Source: an uncultured Sutterella sp. | Lineage (GTDB): Bacteria > Pseudomonadota > Gammaproteobacteria > Burkholderiales > Burkholderiaceae_F | Assembly: GCA_900545335.1 (NCBI GenBank) | Contig: UQYP01000003.1 | Coordinates: 1 to 64,000, forward strand | DNA: 64,000 nucleotides | Reading direction: 5' to 3' | In this document: piece after piece, positions 43,682 to 50,785 of the stretch | Layout of the letters: each line of letters starts with the position of its first letter | Position numbering within the stretch: position 1 is the first letter of the stretch | Notes under the pieces: model-generated | Told to the model about the DNA's origin: nothing | The model's database searches: none | What the model saw: the letters and a program-made list of their open reading frames with translations, nothing else | Translations under genes and position numbers: made by a program

Positions 43682-44008
43682 AGTTAAATTTCTCGTGCAA
43701 TCAGATCCAACTGATCACATGATTAATGGTTTTTTCTGAAAAATCAAGCTATTAAATCAATTAATTGAGCCTAAAAATTGCATAAACACAATATATAGTA
43801 TAAGAGGGTAAACCCTGACAAACCGGAAATCCCAAAGAAAGGTTGAAAAACAAGAGCTTTTCGGCAGTGTGGATAACTTGGGTTTCTAAATGTAGTGTGT
43901 AGGGTGAAAGAGCTCAATTTTTAAGCACTCAAAGTCTTCCTTCTTCGTTACAGTGGAGTCAGAAATCGTTCGGATGTTCAGAGCGATCGGTCTATTGGAG
44001 AATCCCTG
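43682..44008 (+). other. nrdD upstream region
   Basis: A 327-base gap. It holds a perfect 12-bp palindrome TCAATTAATTGA (43757-43768), an NrdR box (43786-43801), and a weaker NrdR-like half (TAAATGTAGTGT, 43887-43898). A TTGCAT and a TATAAG box overlap the NrdR box with 15-bp spacing. The leader after that would be about 200 bases. I see no open frame with a family signature. Confidence 0.5.
43786..43801 (+). promoter_or_regulatory. NrdR box upstream of nrdD
   Basis: ACACAATATATAGTAT fits the NrdR consensus (ACACWATATMTWGTGT) at 14 of 16 positions. NrdR represses ribonucleotide reductase operons when dATP is plentiful. The usual second box 15-16 bp away is not evident; only a partial match lies about 82 bases downstream. 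Confidence 0.7.
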
Positions 44009-46051
44009 ATGTTAGAGAACAAGTTGTCGCACTTAATTAAGCGCGATGGCAGTGTGAAGGATTTTGACGCAAGCAAAATTGTCTCTGCTATCGCCCGAGC
44101 CGGTAAGGCAACGGGAGAGTTTGATGAAGCGCAAGCTGCCCGCATTACCGAAGAGCGTGTTTTACCGAGTTTAAGGGCGCTTAATTTAGTGACGCCTCAT
44201 ATCGAACAGGTGCAGGATGCTGTTGAACATGCTCTTTTTGATGAGGGGTATTTCAAGACGCTTCGCGCCTACATTGTTTATCGCGAACAGCGTCAGAAAG
44301 CGCGCGATGCCAGACAAAGCTGGGTCAATGTTGAATCGTCCATTAACGAGTACCTTCAGCAGCTTGATTGGCGTGTCAACGCCAACGCCAACCAAGGCTA
44401 CTCACTGGGCGGCTTGATTTTGAATGTTTCCGGTAAAGTCGTTGCCAACTACTGGTTAAATTACATTTATCCGGCAGAAATCGGCCGCGCTCACCGCGAA
44501 GGGGATTTCCACATCCATGACCTCGATATGCTCTCGGGCTACTGCGCAGGGTGGTCTTTGAGAACGCTTTTGACAGAAGGGCTCAACGGCGTGCCGGGGA
44601 AAGTGGAAGCCGGTGCTCCGAAGCACCTGTCGTCTGCGACCGGTCAGATCGTCAACTTCTTGGGAACGATGCAAAACGAATGGGCCGGTGCTCAGGCCTT
44701 CTCCTCTTTTGATACCTATCTCGCTCCCTTTATCAAAAAGGACAATGTTCCTTACGAAGAAGTGCTGCAGAGCATTCAGGAACTCATCTATAACCTGAAT
44801 GTCCCCTCTCGCTGGGGTACGCAGACGCCTTTTACCAACCTCACCTTTGACTGGACGTGCCCGGAAGATTTGCGAAATCAGCACCCGATTATCGGGGGCG
44901 AGGAAATGCCCTTTACCTACGGCGACTGCAAACGTGAAATGGATATGATCAATCGCGCTTACATTGAAGTGATGACGAAGGGTGATGCAAAGGGCCGTGT
45001 GTTCACGTTCCCGATTCCGACCTACAACATTACGCCTGACTTCGATTGGGAAAGCGAGAATGCTGAGAAGCTCTTTGCGATGACAGCAAAGTACGGGCTG
45101 CCCTACTTCCAAAACTTTATCAATTCAGAACTCAAGCCCAACATGATCCGCTCGATGTGCTGCCGTCTGCAGCTCGATTTGCGCGAGCTCTTAAAGCGCG
45201 GCAACGGCCTTTTCGGTTCTGCGGAGCAAACGGGCTCCCTGGGTGTGGTGACGATTAACTGTGCCAGACTGGGTTACCTTTTCAAGGGTAATGAAGAGGG
45301 GCTCATTGCACGATTGGATCATCTGCTTGATTTGGCAAAGACGAGTCTTGAAATCAAGCGCAAGGTGATTCAGCGCCATATCGATCAGGGACTTTTCCCG
45401 TATACGAAGCGCTATCTCGGTACGCTTCGCAACCACTTCTCCACGATCGGTGTAAACGGCATCAATGAATGCATCCGCAATTTCACTCGCGATGAACACG
45501 ATATCACCGACGATTGGGGTCATGCTTTTGCCTTAAAGCTTTTGGATCATGTCCGTGCCAGAATGGTTGAATTCCAGGAAGAAACGGGACACATGTATAA
45601 CCTCGAAGCTACGCCTGCTGAAGGCACAACGTACCGCTTTGCCAAGGAAGACAGAAAGCGCTTCCCGGATATTATTCAGGCAGGTACCGAATCGAATCCT
45701 TACTACACCAACAGCTCTCAGCTCCCGGTGGGCTTTACGGACGATCCGTTCCTGGCGCTTGAAATGCAGGATGACTTGCAGCGCAAGTACACGGGCGGCA
45801 CCGTCCTGCACCTTTACATGGCCGATGCAGTGAGTTCCTCCAAGGCTTGTAAGGAATTGGTGCGCCGCGCACTCACGCGGTTCCGTCTGCCTTACCTCAC
45901 GGTCACGCCGACTTTCTCCATCTGCCCCAAGCACGGCTACATTTCCGGGCGCCATGATTTCTGCCCGATCTGCGATGCCGAACTGATTCGGGCAAAGAAA
46001 GCAAAGGCCTGTGCCTGCGAAAAAGCAGATTGCTGTTTTTTAAAGGAATAA
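44009..46051 (+). CDS. nrdD: anaerobic (class III) ribonucleoside-triphosphate reductase, main part without glycyl-radical loop
   Basis: Reduces ribonucleoside triphosphates to dNTPs without oxygen. The 680-residue product has an N-terminal ATP cone (LIKRDGSVKDFDASKIVSAI), the barrel with FHIHDLDMLSGYCAGWSL and active-site cysteine regions (NMIRSMCCRLQLDL), and a C-terminal zinc site (SICPKHGYISGRHDFCPICD). Unlike ordinary NrdD it stops, after a cysteine-rich tail, before the RVxGY glycyl-radical segment. That segment is encoded by the next small gene in the same frame, beyond TAA AAA ATG. The two polypeptides presumably assemble into one active site. Confidence 0.93.
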   Translation: MLENKLSHLIKRDGSVKDFDASKIVSAIARAGKATGEFDEAQAARITEERVLPSLRALNLVTPHIEQVQDAVEHALFDEGYFKTLRAYIVYREQRQKARDARQSWVNVESSINEYLQQLDWRVNANANQGYSLGGLILNVSGKVVANYWLNYIYPAEIGRAHREGDFHIHDLDMLSGYCAGWSLRTLLTEGLNGVPGKVEAGAPKHLSSATGQIVNFLGTMQNEWAGAQAFSSFDTYLAPFIKKDNVPYEEVLQSIQELIYNLNVPSRWGTQTPFTNLTFDWTCPEDLRNQHPIIGGEEMPFTYGDCKREMDMINRAYIEVMTKGDAKGRVFTFPIPTYNITPDFDWESENAEKLFAMTAKYGLPYFQNFINSELKPNMIRSMCCRLQLDLRELLKRGNGLFGSAEQTGSLGVVTINCARLGYLFKGNEEGLIARLDHLLDLAKTSLEIKRKVIQRHIDQGLFPYTKRYLGTLRNHFSTIGVNGINECIRNFTRDEHDITDDWGHAFALKLLDHVRARMVEFQEETGHMYNLEATPAEGTTYRFAKEDRKRFPDIIQAGTESNPYYTNSSQLPVGFTDDPFLALEMQDDLQRKYTGGTVLHLYMADAVSSSKACKELVRRALTRFRLPYLTVTPTFSICPKHGYISGRHDFCPICDAELIRAKKAKACACEKADCCFLKE

Positions 46052-46054
46052 AAA

Positions 46055-46228
46055 ATGGATAAGAAAGAAGAAAAGATTGAACTCAAAGACAGTGAACGCC
46101 AGCCCTGCGAAGTCTGGACTCGCGTGATGGGTTACCATCGTCCGGTGTCGTCTTTTAATACCGGTAAAAAAGGTGAATTCTACGAACGCAAGTGCTTTGT
46201 AGAAAGTAAATGCCATCTCGATAAATAA
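46055..46228 (+). CDS. NrdD glycyl-radical peptide (separate C-terminal domain)
   Basis: A 57-residue protein whose core CEVWTRVMGYHRPVSSFN and NTGKKGEFYERKCF is the glycyl-radical loop normally at the C-terminus of class III NrdD; the radical glycine would be Gly26 in RVMGY. It lies in frame with nrdD, three bases after its TAA stop. AAAGGA (46042-46047), 7 bases before the ATG, is a proper ribosome-binding site, arguing that this is an evolved split rather than a chance nonsense mutation. NrdG would abstract hydrogen from this glycine. The N-terminal 14 residues are charged and may dock on NrdD. Confidence 0.85.
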   Translation: MDKKEEKIELKDSERQPCEVWTRVMGYHRPVSSFNTGKKGEFYERKCFVESKCHLDK

Positions 46229-46237
46229 CTGAGTTCG

Positions 46238-46271
46238 GGCGCAGGGGCAGTGTAACCCTGCGCCTTTTTTT
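46238..46271 (+). terminator. rho-independent terminator between the nrdD operon and nrdG
   Basis: A perfect 9-bp stem GGCGCAGGG/CCCTGCGCC is followed by a run of seven T. It separates nrdG from the reductase genes, so nrdG expression may depend on read-through or on its own promoter. Confidence 0.85.
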
Positions 46272-46297
46272 GTCTCATCTTTGTAGAAAGTACGCCG

Positions 46298-47044
46298 ATG
46301 TCCTTAATTGCCCATCCTCTCAGTGCCGAGCACCTCAAAATCGCTGCTATTACGCCCTATACCAGTATCGACTATCCCGGTTATTTTTCGGCCGTAGCGT
46401 TTATTCAGGGCTGCCCCTGGCGATGCCGCTACTGCCACAATCCGCATATGCAGCCGAGAGACTTTCCCAAAGAATATCTGCACAGCTCCTGGAAAGAGCT
46501 TCATGAGCTTCTTTGCCGCCGTCAGGGACTTTTGGATGCGGTGGTGTTTTCAGGAGGTGAGCCGACTCTGGATCCGGCCTTAGCCGACGCAATGAATCAG
46601 GTCAAAGCAATGGGCTTTAAAGTAGGGCTTCATACTTCGGGCTGCTATCCTGAGCATCTCGCAAGTGTGATCGGGTTAGTCGATTGGGTGGGGCTTGACA
46701 TTAAAGCATCGCTTTCTGACTCTGAAGCCTATCGATGGATTGTGGGGCTTGAAAAATCAGACCCTGCAAAAAACGTCTCTGAAACTTTGAATTTGATTCA
46801 AAAAGCCGGTGTTTCCTACGAGTGCCGGACAACGGCTCATCCGTCCTATCTGCCCGATGAAAAGATTCTCAAACTGGCTAACGAGTTAAAGGGTCGGGGA
46901 GTCGAAACCTTTGCGCTTCAGATTTACCGTAAACCCAAAGAGCTCGATCTTCCCTTTGAAAATATTGGTCACGAGTACCCGGAGCCCGAAACAATCGAGG
47001 CATTAAAATCGCTCTTTACGCATTTTGAGTTAAGACGCGAATAA
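46298..47044 (+). CDS. nrdG: anaerobic ribonucleotide reductase activating protein (radical SAM)
   Basis: A 248-residue radical-SAM enzyme that generates the glycyl radical on the NrdD system. The cluster motif is in FIQGCPWRCRYCHNP (CxxxCxxC), followed by the glycine-rich SAM-contact stretch VVFSGGEPTLD. This is the longer NrdG type (PflA-like, about 230-250 residues) common with NrdD of this class, rather than the 154-residue E. coli form. It is 69 bases downstream of the glycyl-radical peptide gene, across a terminator. Its end is 1 base from the convergent metallo-hydrolase gene. Confidence 0.93.
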   Translation: MSLIAHPLSAEHLKIAAITPYTSIDYPGYFSAVAFIQGCPWRCRYCHNPHMQPRDFPKEYLHSSWKELHELLCRRQGLLDAVVFSGGEPTLDPALADAMNQVKAMGFKVGLHTSGCYPEHLASVIGLVDWVGLDIKASLSDSEAYRWIVGLEKSDPAKNVSETLNLIQKAGVSYECRTTAHPSYLPDEKILKLANELKGRGVETFALQIYRKPKELDLPFENIGHEYPEPETIEALKSLFTHFELRRE

Positions 47045-47045
47045 T

Positions 47046-47855
47046 CTATAGACTGATACGCATGCCGCAGCCTGCCCAATCGACATCGTCAAAGACCTTG
47101 GCCAAGGCTGCAGCAGCCCGAAATCCTGTGCAGTGATTGGGTCGCCAGCGACTCACTTTAAATGCCTTGAGCGCTTCTATCCATTTAGGTAAATCTTCGT
47201 CAGAAGCAGCGCTTAAGTGCGTTCCGCCCAGAACCGTGTCAAAGGAAGCGATTCCAAATGTCTCTTGCGCATAGCGAAGGATATTGGGCAGTCCCGCATG
47301 AGCGCAGCCCAAAATAACGCTGTAGCCTCTTTCTCCTTTAACCAGAAGCGACAGATCATCAGCAAAAGTGTCGGGGACAATTTTGCCGTTAGACCGTTCT
47401 TCCCACATATTTTTAGTGTTGACAAATTGAGGATCCCGTGCGTTTTGAGGGACCATGAAGGCGATTACTTCATCTGTTACTCTCGCCCAAGAATCAATAG
47501 GATCGGTGAGCGCTGAAGCCAAAAAAGCACCTCCGCCGCTCAGACGCTTGTGATCGGCATCGCCCCAACGGGGCACTGATATTGAGCGGGCGGCCCAGCG
47601 TTTGGCCTGAGGAGCAAGCATCATGGCGTCAATGAGTCCGGCCGTATGGTCAAAGTGACCGTGAGACAAAACGATATGATCGATCGTTTTAGGATTAATT
47701 CTGAGCGCTTTGAGATTGTGGACAAAGGCATGAGACTCTGAACCGGTATCCAAAAGCAGGCGTGTTTTTTCGCCTTCAAGAAAAAGCGAATATCCCCACT
47801 CGGATCGAAGAGCGCGGTTAGTGCAAAAATTTTCAACGACAACAGTGACTTGCAT
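47046..47855 (-). CDS. MBL-fold metallo-hydrolase (COG1237 type)
   Basis: A 269-residue metallo-beta-lactamase-fold protein. The metal motif is IVLSHGHFDHTAGL (HxHxDH), with further ligand regions in LGCAHAGLPNIL and GGTHLSA. The opening VVVENFCTNRALRSEWGYSL and overall plan match COG1237, the group that includes an archaeal methanopterin-pathway enzyme but whose bacterial members are mostly uncharacterised. The tail (HCTGFRAAAALAKVF) contains another candidate ligand histidine. It is divergent from the rpsF operon and convergent with nrdG; neither suggests a role. Confidence 0.85.
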   Translation of the reverse strand: MQVTVVVENFCTNRALRSEWGYSLFLEGEKTRLLLDTGSESHAFVHNLKALRINPKTIDHIVLSHGHFDHTAGLIDAMMLAPQAKRWAARSISVPRWGDADHKRLSGGGAFLASALTDPIDSWARVTDEVIAFMVPQNARDPQFVNTKNMWEERSNGKIVPDTFADDLSLLVKGERGYSVILGCAHAGLPNILRYAQETFGIASFDTVLGGTHLSAASDEDLPKWIEALKAFKVSRWRPNHCTGFRAAAALAKVFDDVDWAGCGMRISL

Positions 47856-47971
47856 AAGAAAAAGGTCCCAATTTTCTTCAATTGGTGTTAATATAGCGCC
47901 GCTTTTGCTGTTTCGAGAAGAAAATATTCGCTAACTCGTTAAAAAGTCAGCGAAAAGTTCTCTTTTTGCGC

Positions 47972-48000
47972 TTGCAAAGGACAGGATTATTGATTACAAT
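47972..48000 (+). promoter_or_regulatory. promoter of the rpsF operon
   Basis: TTGCAA (47972-47977) and TACAAT (47995-48000) are separated by exactly 17 bp, placing the start near 48007 and giving a leader of about 65 bases. A CAGGATT/AATCCTG inverted repeat overlaps the -10 region. Confidence 0.7.
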
Positions 48001-48018
48001 CCTGGTTTTTCTGTCCTT

Positions 48019-48048
48019 GCCACACCGGAAATAGACGCTCCGGGTGGC
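48019..48048 (+). promoter_or_regulatory. S6:S18-type ribosomal protein leader hairpin
   Basis: In the rpsF 5' leader, GCCAC pairs with GTGGC and CCGG with CCGG, with a bulged A and loop between. A CCG-bearing hairpin ahead of rpsF is the known binding element by which excess S6:S18 complex represses its own operon. Identification is by position and shape; I could not check it against a covariance model. Confidence 0.6.
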
Positions 48049-48072
48049 TTTTCCCGTAAGGAGACAATACCA

Positions 48073-48477
48073 ATGCGTCATTATGAAATTTGCTTTATTG
48101 TGCACCCGGATCAAAGCGAGCAAGTGCCCGCTATGATCGAACGCTACAAGGCTCTGGTCGCTGAACAAGGCGGCAAGATGCATCGTGTGGAAGACTGGGG
48201 TCGTCGTCCCTTGGCTTATCCGATTCAAAAGTTGGTCAAGGCTCACTACGTTCTCATGAACGTTGAATGCTCTCACGAAACGCTCGCTGAGATCGAAAAC
48301 GGCTTCCGCTTCAACGACGCCGTGTTGCGTCATTTAACGATCAAGATGAAGAAGGCTGAAACTGCTCCTTCTCCGATGATGAAGATCGTCGAAAGAGAAG
48401 AACAGAAGAAGGCTGCCAGCGAAGCTGCTCAGGCTCAGGCCCAAGCTGCTCAAGCTGAAGAAGCTGCCGCTGCTTAA
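48073..48477 (+). CDS. rpsF: 30S ribosomal protein S6
   Basis: A 134-residue S6: [18 protein letters not shown] at the start, [22 protein letters not shown] in the core, and the typical [12 protein letters not shown]. The C-terminus has a long alanine/glutamine/glutamate tail, as in many proteobacteria, which in E. coli is extended with glutamates by RimK; here the end is EEAAAA, so that modification is less obvious. GTAAGGAG lies upstream. It is first of the rpsF-priB-rpsR-rplI operon, where S6 binds S18 on 16S rRNA. Confidence 0.97.
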   Translation: MRHYEICFIVHPDQSEQVPAMIERYKALVAEQGGKMHRVEDWGRRPLAYPIQKLVKAHYVLMNVECSHETLAEIENGFRFNDAVLRHLTIKMKKAETAPSPMMKIVEREEQKKAASEAAQAQAQAAQAEEAAAA

Positions 48478-48516
48478 TTAATTTTTAATCCTGTCGGAAA
48501 CAATAAAGAGACGCCG

Positions 48517-48810
48517 GTGAACACGATCAGATTAACGGGCGAGTTCACACAAAAAGCCCAGATGCGGTACACACCTGCAGGGTTGGCGGTTTTAGAAGTG
48601 GTGTTTCACCACATGAGTGTGGTTAAAGAAGCCGGTGAAGACCGTAAATTGGTTTTTGATTTTGCCGGCAAAGCCTGCGGCGATATCGCTCTGGCATTGG
48701 ACAAAGAACCCTTGGGATCGATTTTTGAGATCTCCGGATTTTTGGCCCCGCGCTCACAGCGTTCCCGACAAATGATCGTTCATATTACGCAATACTCACA
48801 AGGAGTTTAA
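48517..48810 (+). CDS. priB: primosomal replication protein PriB
   Basis: A 97-residue single-stranded-DNA-binding OB-fold protein of the replication restart primosome, where it bridges PriA and DnaT or stimulates PriA. Visible traits: [19 protein letters not shown] at the start, the OB core [14 protein letters not shown], and the ending [14 protein letters not shown]. Translation starts at GTG with AAAGAG upstream. Its place between rpsF and rpsR is conserved in beta- and gammaproteobacteria and is a strong identifier. Confidence 0.93.
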   Translation: MNTIRLTGEFTQKAQMRYTPAGLAVLEVVFHHMSVVKEAGEDRKLVFDFAGKACGDIALALDKEPLGSIFEISGFLAPRSQRSRQMIVHITQYSQGV

Positions 48811-48812
48811 AA

Positions 48813-49085
48813 ATGGCTTTTGGTGCAAAGGGCAAGGGTAAGCCGCGCCGTGGCAACCAACAAAACGCGCTCTTTAAGCGCAAGAAGTTCTGCCGCTTCA
48901 CGGCCGAACACGTCGAAATGATCGACTACAAGGATGTGGAAACGCTCCGTGACTTCATCCAAGAAAACGGCAAGATCATGCCGGCTCGTTTGACGGGCAC
49001 GAAGGCTCACTATCAACGTCAACTCGACACGGCCATCAAGCGCGCTCGTTTCTTGGCTTTGTTGCCGTACACGGACAATCAATAA
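48813..49085 (+). CDS. rpsR: 30S ribosomal protein S18
   Basis: A 90-residue S18 with a basic N-terminus and the signatures [38 protein letters not shown] and [26 protein letters not shown] is placed 8 bases before the ATG, overlapping the priB end. S18 sits on the 16S platform with S6. Strong codon bias (lysine AAG, arginine CGT/CGC) makes it a useful reference for highly expressed genes in this genome. Confidence 0.98.
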   Translation: MAFGAKGKGKPRRGNQQNALFKRKKFCRFTAEHVEMIDYKDVETLRDFIQENGKIMPARLTGTKAHYQRQLDTAIKRARFLALLPYTDNQ

Positions 49086-49105
49086 TCGAGTGAGGAGTTA
49101 ATCAA

Positions 49106-49555
49106 ATGCAAGTTATTCTTCTTGAAAAGATTACCCACCTCGGTGAATTGGGTGACATCGTTAAGGTTAAGGATGGTTACGCTCGTAACTACTTGATCCC
49201 CACCAAGCGTGCTAAGCGTGCTACGCAAGCCGCTATTGCCGAATTCGAACAACGTCGCGCTGAATTGGAAAAGGCTCAGGCCGAACGTATCGCTGCTGCT
49301 GAAGCGATCGCTGCCAAGTTGAACGGCGACGTGGTTGAAGTGGCCAGCAAGGCCGGTGTTGACGGACGCCTCTTCGGTTCCGTTACGAACGCCGACATCG
49401 CTGAAGCTCTTCAAGCTCAAGGTTTCGATATTAAGAAGGCTCAGATTCGTTTGCCCAACGGCCCGATCAAGGCTTTGGGTGAAACCCCGATCACGATCGG
49501 TTTGATGACGGATATCACCGCCGAAATCACCGTTCGCGTCATCGCTGAAGCTTAA
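49106..49555 (+). CDS. rplI: 50S ribosomal protein L9
   Basis: A 149-residue L9: the N-terminal RNA-binding domain ([35 protein letters not shown]), the long connecting helix (about residues 41-75, rich in Ala, Glu, Arg), and the C-terminal domain ([20 protein letters not shown]). GAGGAG precedes the ATG. It closes the ribosomal operon, and a terminator follows. In related species dnaB usually comes next; here a Fic gene intervenes. Confidence 0.98.
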   Translation: MQVILLEKITHLGELGDIVKVKDGYARNYLIPTKRAKRATQAAIAEFEQRRAELEKAQAERIAAAEAIAAKLNGDVVEVASKAGVDGRLFGSVTNADIAEALQAQGFDIKKAQIRLPNGPIKALGETPITIGLMTDITAEITVRVIAEA

Positions 49556-49576
49556 TTCAGTATCCTGACCGAATTG

Positions 49577-49609
49577 AAGGCTCGGTTCCTTTGGGAATCG
49601 GGCCTTTTT
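49577..49609 (+). terminator. rho-independent terminator after rplI
   Basis: GGCTCGGTTCC pairs with GGAATCGGGCC (two wobbles, loop TTTG) and is followed by TTTTT. Confidence 0.8.
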
Positions 49610-49668
49610 CATTTTTGAGCATCGATCGGATATCATCACCCAGAATTCTTTTAAAAATTGATATCAAT

Positions 49669-50460
49669 ATGACAGAATCGAAGTATGAATGGTTAGCTAA
49701 AGTAGATACAACTCTTGAAAAGTTCCGAGCTTGCAGACCTCTTTCAGCTCCTGCCGTTAAAAGATTACGGGAGGAAATCAAACTGCAAACAACATATGAC
49801 TCTAATGCGATTGAAGGATCAACCTTGAGCCTACGAGAGACTGTTTTGGCCGTTAAAGAAGGAATTGCAGTCGGTTCAGGAAAGTCCATACGAGATTTCA
49901 TGGCTGCTCAAGGTTACGCTGCAGGGTTTGATGCTATTTTCGACTTTGTAGAAGATCAAATTGAACTTTATGAGGCTTTAATCCTTAGCTTTCATCGATA
50001 TGTCATGCTGGGAGCCTTACCCGAGTTCTGTGGCGTCTTTCGTGATCATAACGTCAGGATTCTCGGAACTATCTGTAAAACTGTCGAATATTGGGAAATT
50101 CAGGGCAAAATTCATGAATTAGTCGATTGTTTTAATGATCCTACAAACCTTCTGCATCCGATTGAAAAAGCTTCGTTGTTCCATGCGAAGTACGAAACAA
50201 TCCATCCGTTTTCTGATGGCAACGGAAGAACCGGTCGTTTACTTCTAAACTATATGTTGGTTCGGGAAGGGTATTGGCCGGTTAACATTCGTTATGCTGA
50301 AGATAGAGAGCGGTATTATGAGGCTCTAGCCATATTCAATAGAGATAATTGTGCAGATGCTCTGACTTCTTTAATCGCAGAAAGAGCTATTGAGCAATTA
50401 AACTACTGTATTGAGATCGCTCGGCAACAACAGGCGAGTAAAACTATTCAACACACTTGA
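49669..50460 (+). CDS. Fic-domain protein (class II, N-terminal inhibitory helix)
   Basis: A 263-residue Fic protein expected to transfer AMP (or another nucleotide moiety) to hydroxyl groups of a target protein. The active site HPFSDGNGRTGR (His179 as base) is intact. An inhibitory motif SNAIEG (S45-x3-E49-G50) near the N-terminus matches the (S/T)xxxE(G/N) helix of class II Fic proteins, so activity would be self-restrained. The start at 49669 is the first ATG with the conserved N-terminus; no clear Shine-Dalgarno. The gene is visibly richer in A+T than rplI and dnaB on either side. No adjacent antitoxin gene is seen. The target is unknown. Confidence 0.9.
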   Translation: MTESKYEWLAKVDTTLEKFRACRPLSAPAVKRLREEIKLQTTYDSNAIEGSTLSLRETVLAVKEGIAVGSGKSIRDFMAAQGYAAGFDAIFDFVEDQIELYEALILSFHRYVMLGALPEFCGVFRDHNVRILGTICKTVEYWEIQGKIHELVDCFNDPTNLLHPIEKASLFHAKYETIHPFSDGNGRTGRLLLNYMLVREGYWPVNIRYAEDRERYYEALAIFNRDNCADALTSLIAERAIEQLNYCIEIARQQQASKTIQHT

Positions 50461-50785
50461 TGATTTTGCTGAAAACAATTTGTCAAGTTTTAGAATTCTC
50501 ATAAGTTTCTTAATACTTTGGAATTAATGCTGAGAATGTAAGGAACGCCTATGAGCGTGGGCGTATCGCGCTTTTCGATCAGGTCAGCATTTGAGAATAG
50601 TTTAAAAATGGAAAATTTAACAATTGAATCAACTCTATAACAATTCTTTTTGCACTGTTTAATACATTGTTTTAAAAAGAATTAATTAGATAACACTTAA
50701 TATCTTCAAATAATTAATTTAATGGTTTAAAAATCTGCTTTGCTAAAATACCGAGCACAGTTTTAAAGAGATTAGATATAAGAAG
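50461..50785. other. AT-rich gap between the Fic gene and dnaB
   Basis: A 325-base AT-rich stretch. A possible dnaB -10 box TAAAAT lies at 50744-50749 without a clear -35. A 29-codon frame near 50551 has AAGGA upstream but no recognisable product. A short inverted repeat (ACGCC/GGCGT) lies near 50546-50567. Nothing else is evident. Confidence 0.4.

Noticed and set aside
47982..48011. CAGGATT/AATCCTG hairpin followed by GTTTTTCT as a terminator
   Set aside because: It overlaps the -10 box of a 17-bp-spaced promoter for rpsF, so the inverted repeat is more likely incidental or an operator.
50551..50640. 29-codon frame with AAGGA between the Fic gene and dnaB as a small antitoxin
   Set aside because: Too short and with no motif. 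The Fic protein already carries its own inhibitory SxxxEG motif (class II), so no separate antitoxin is required.
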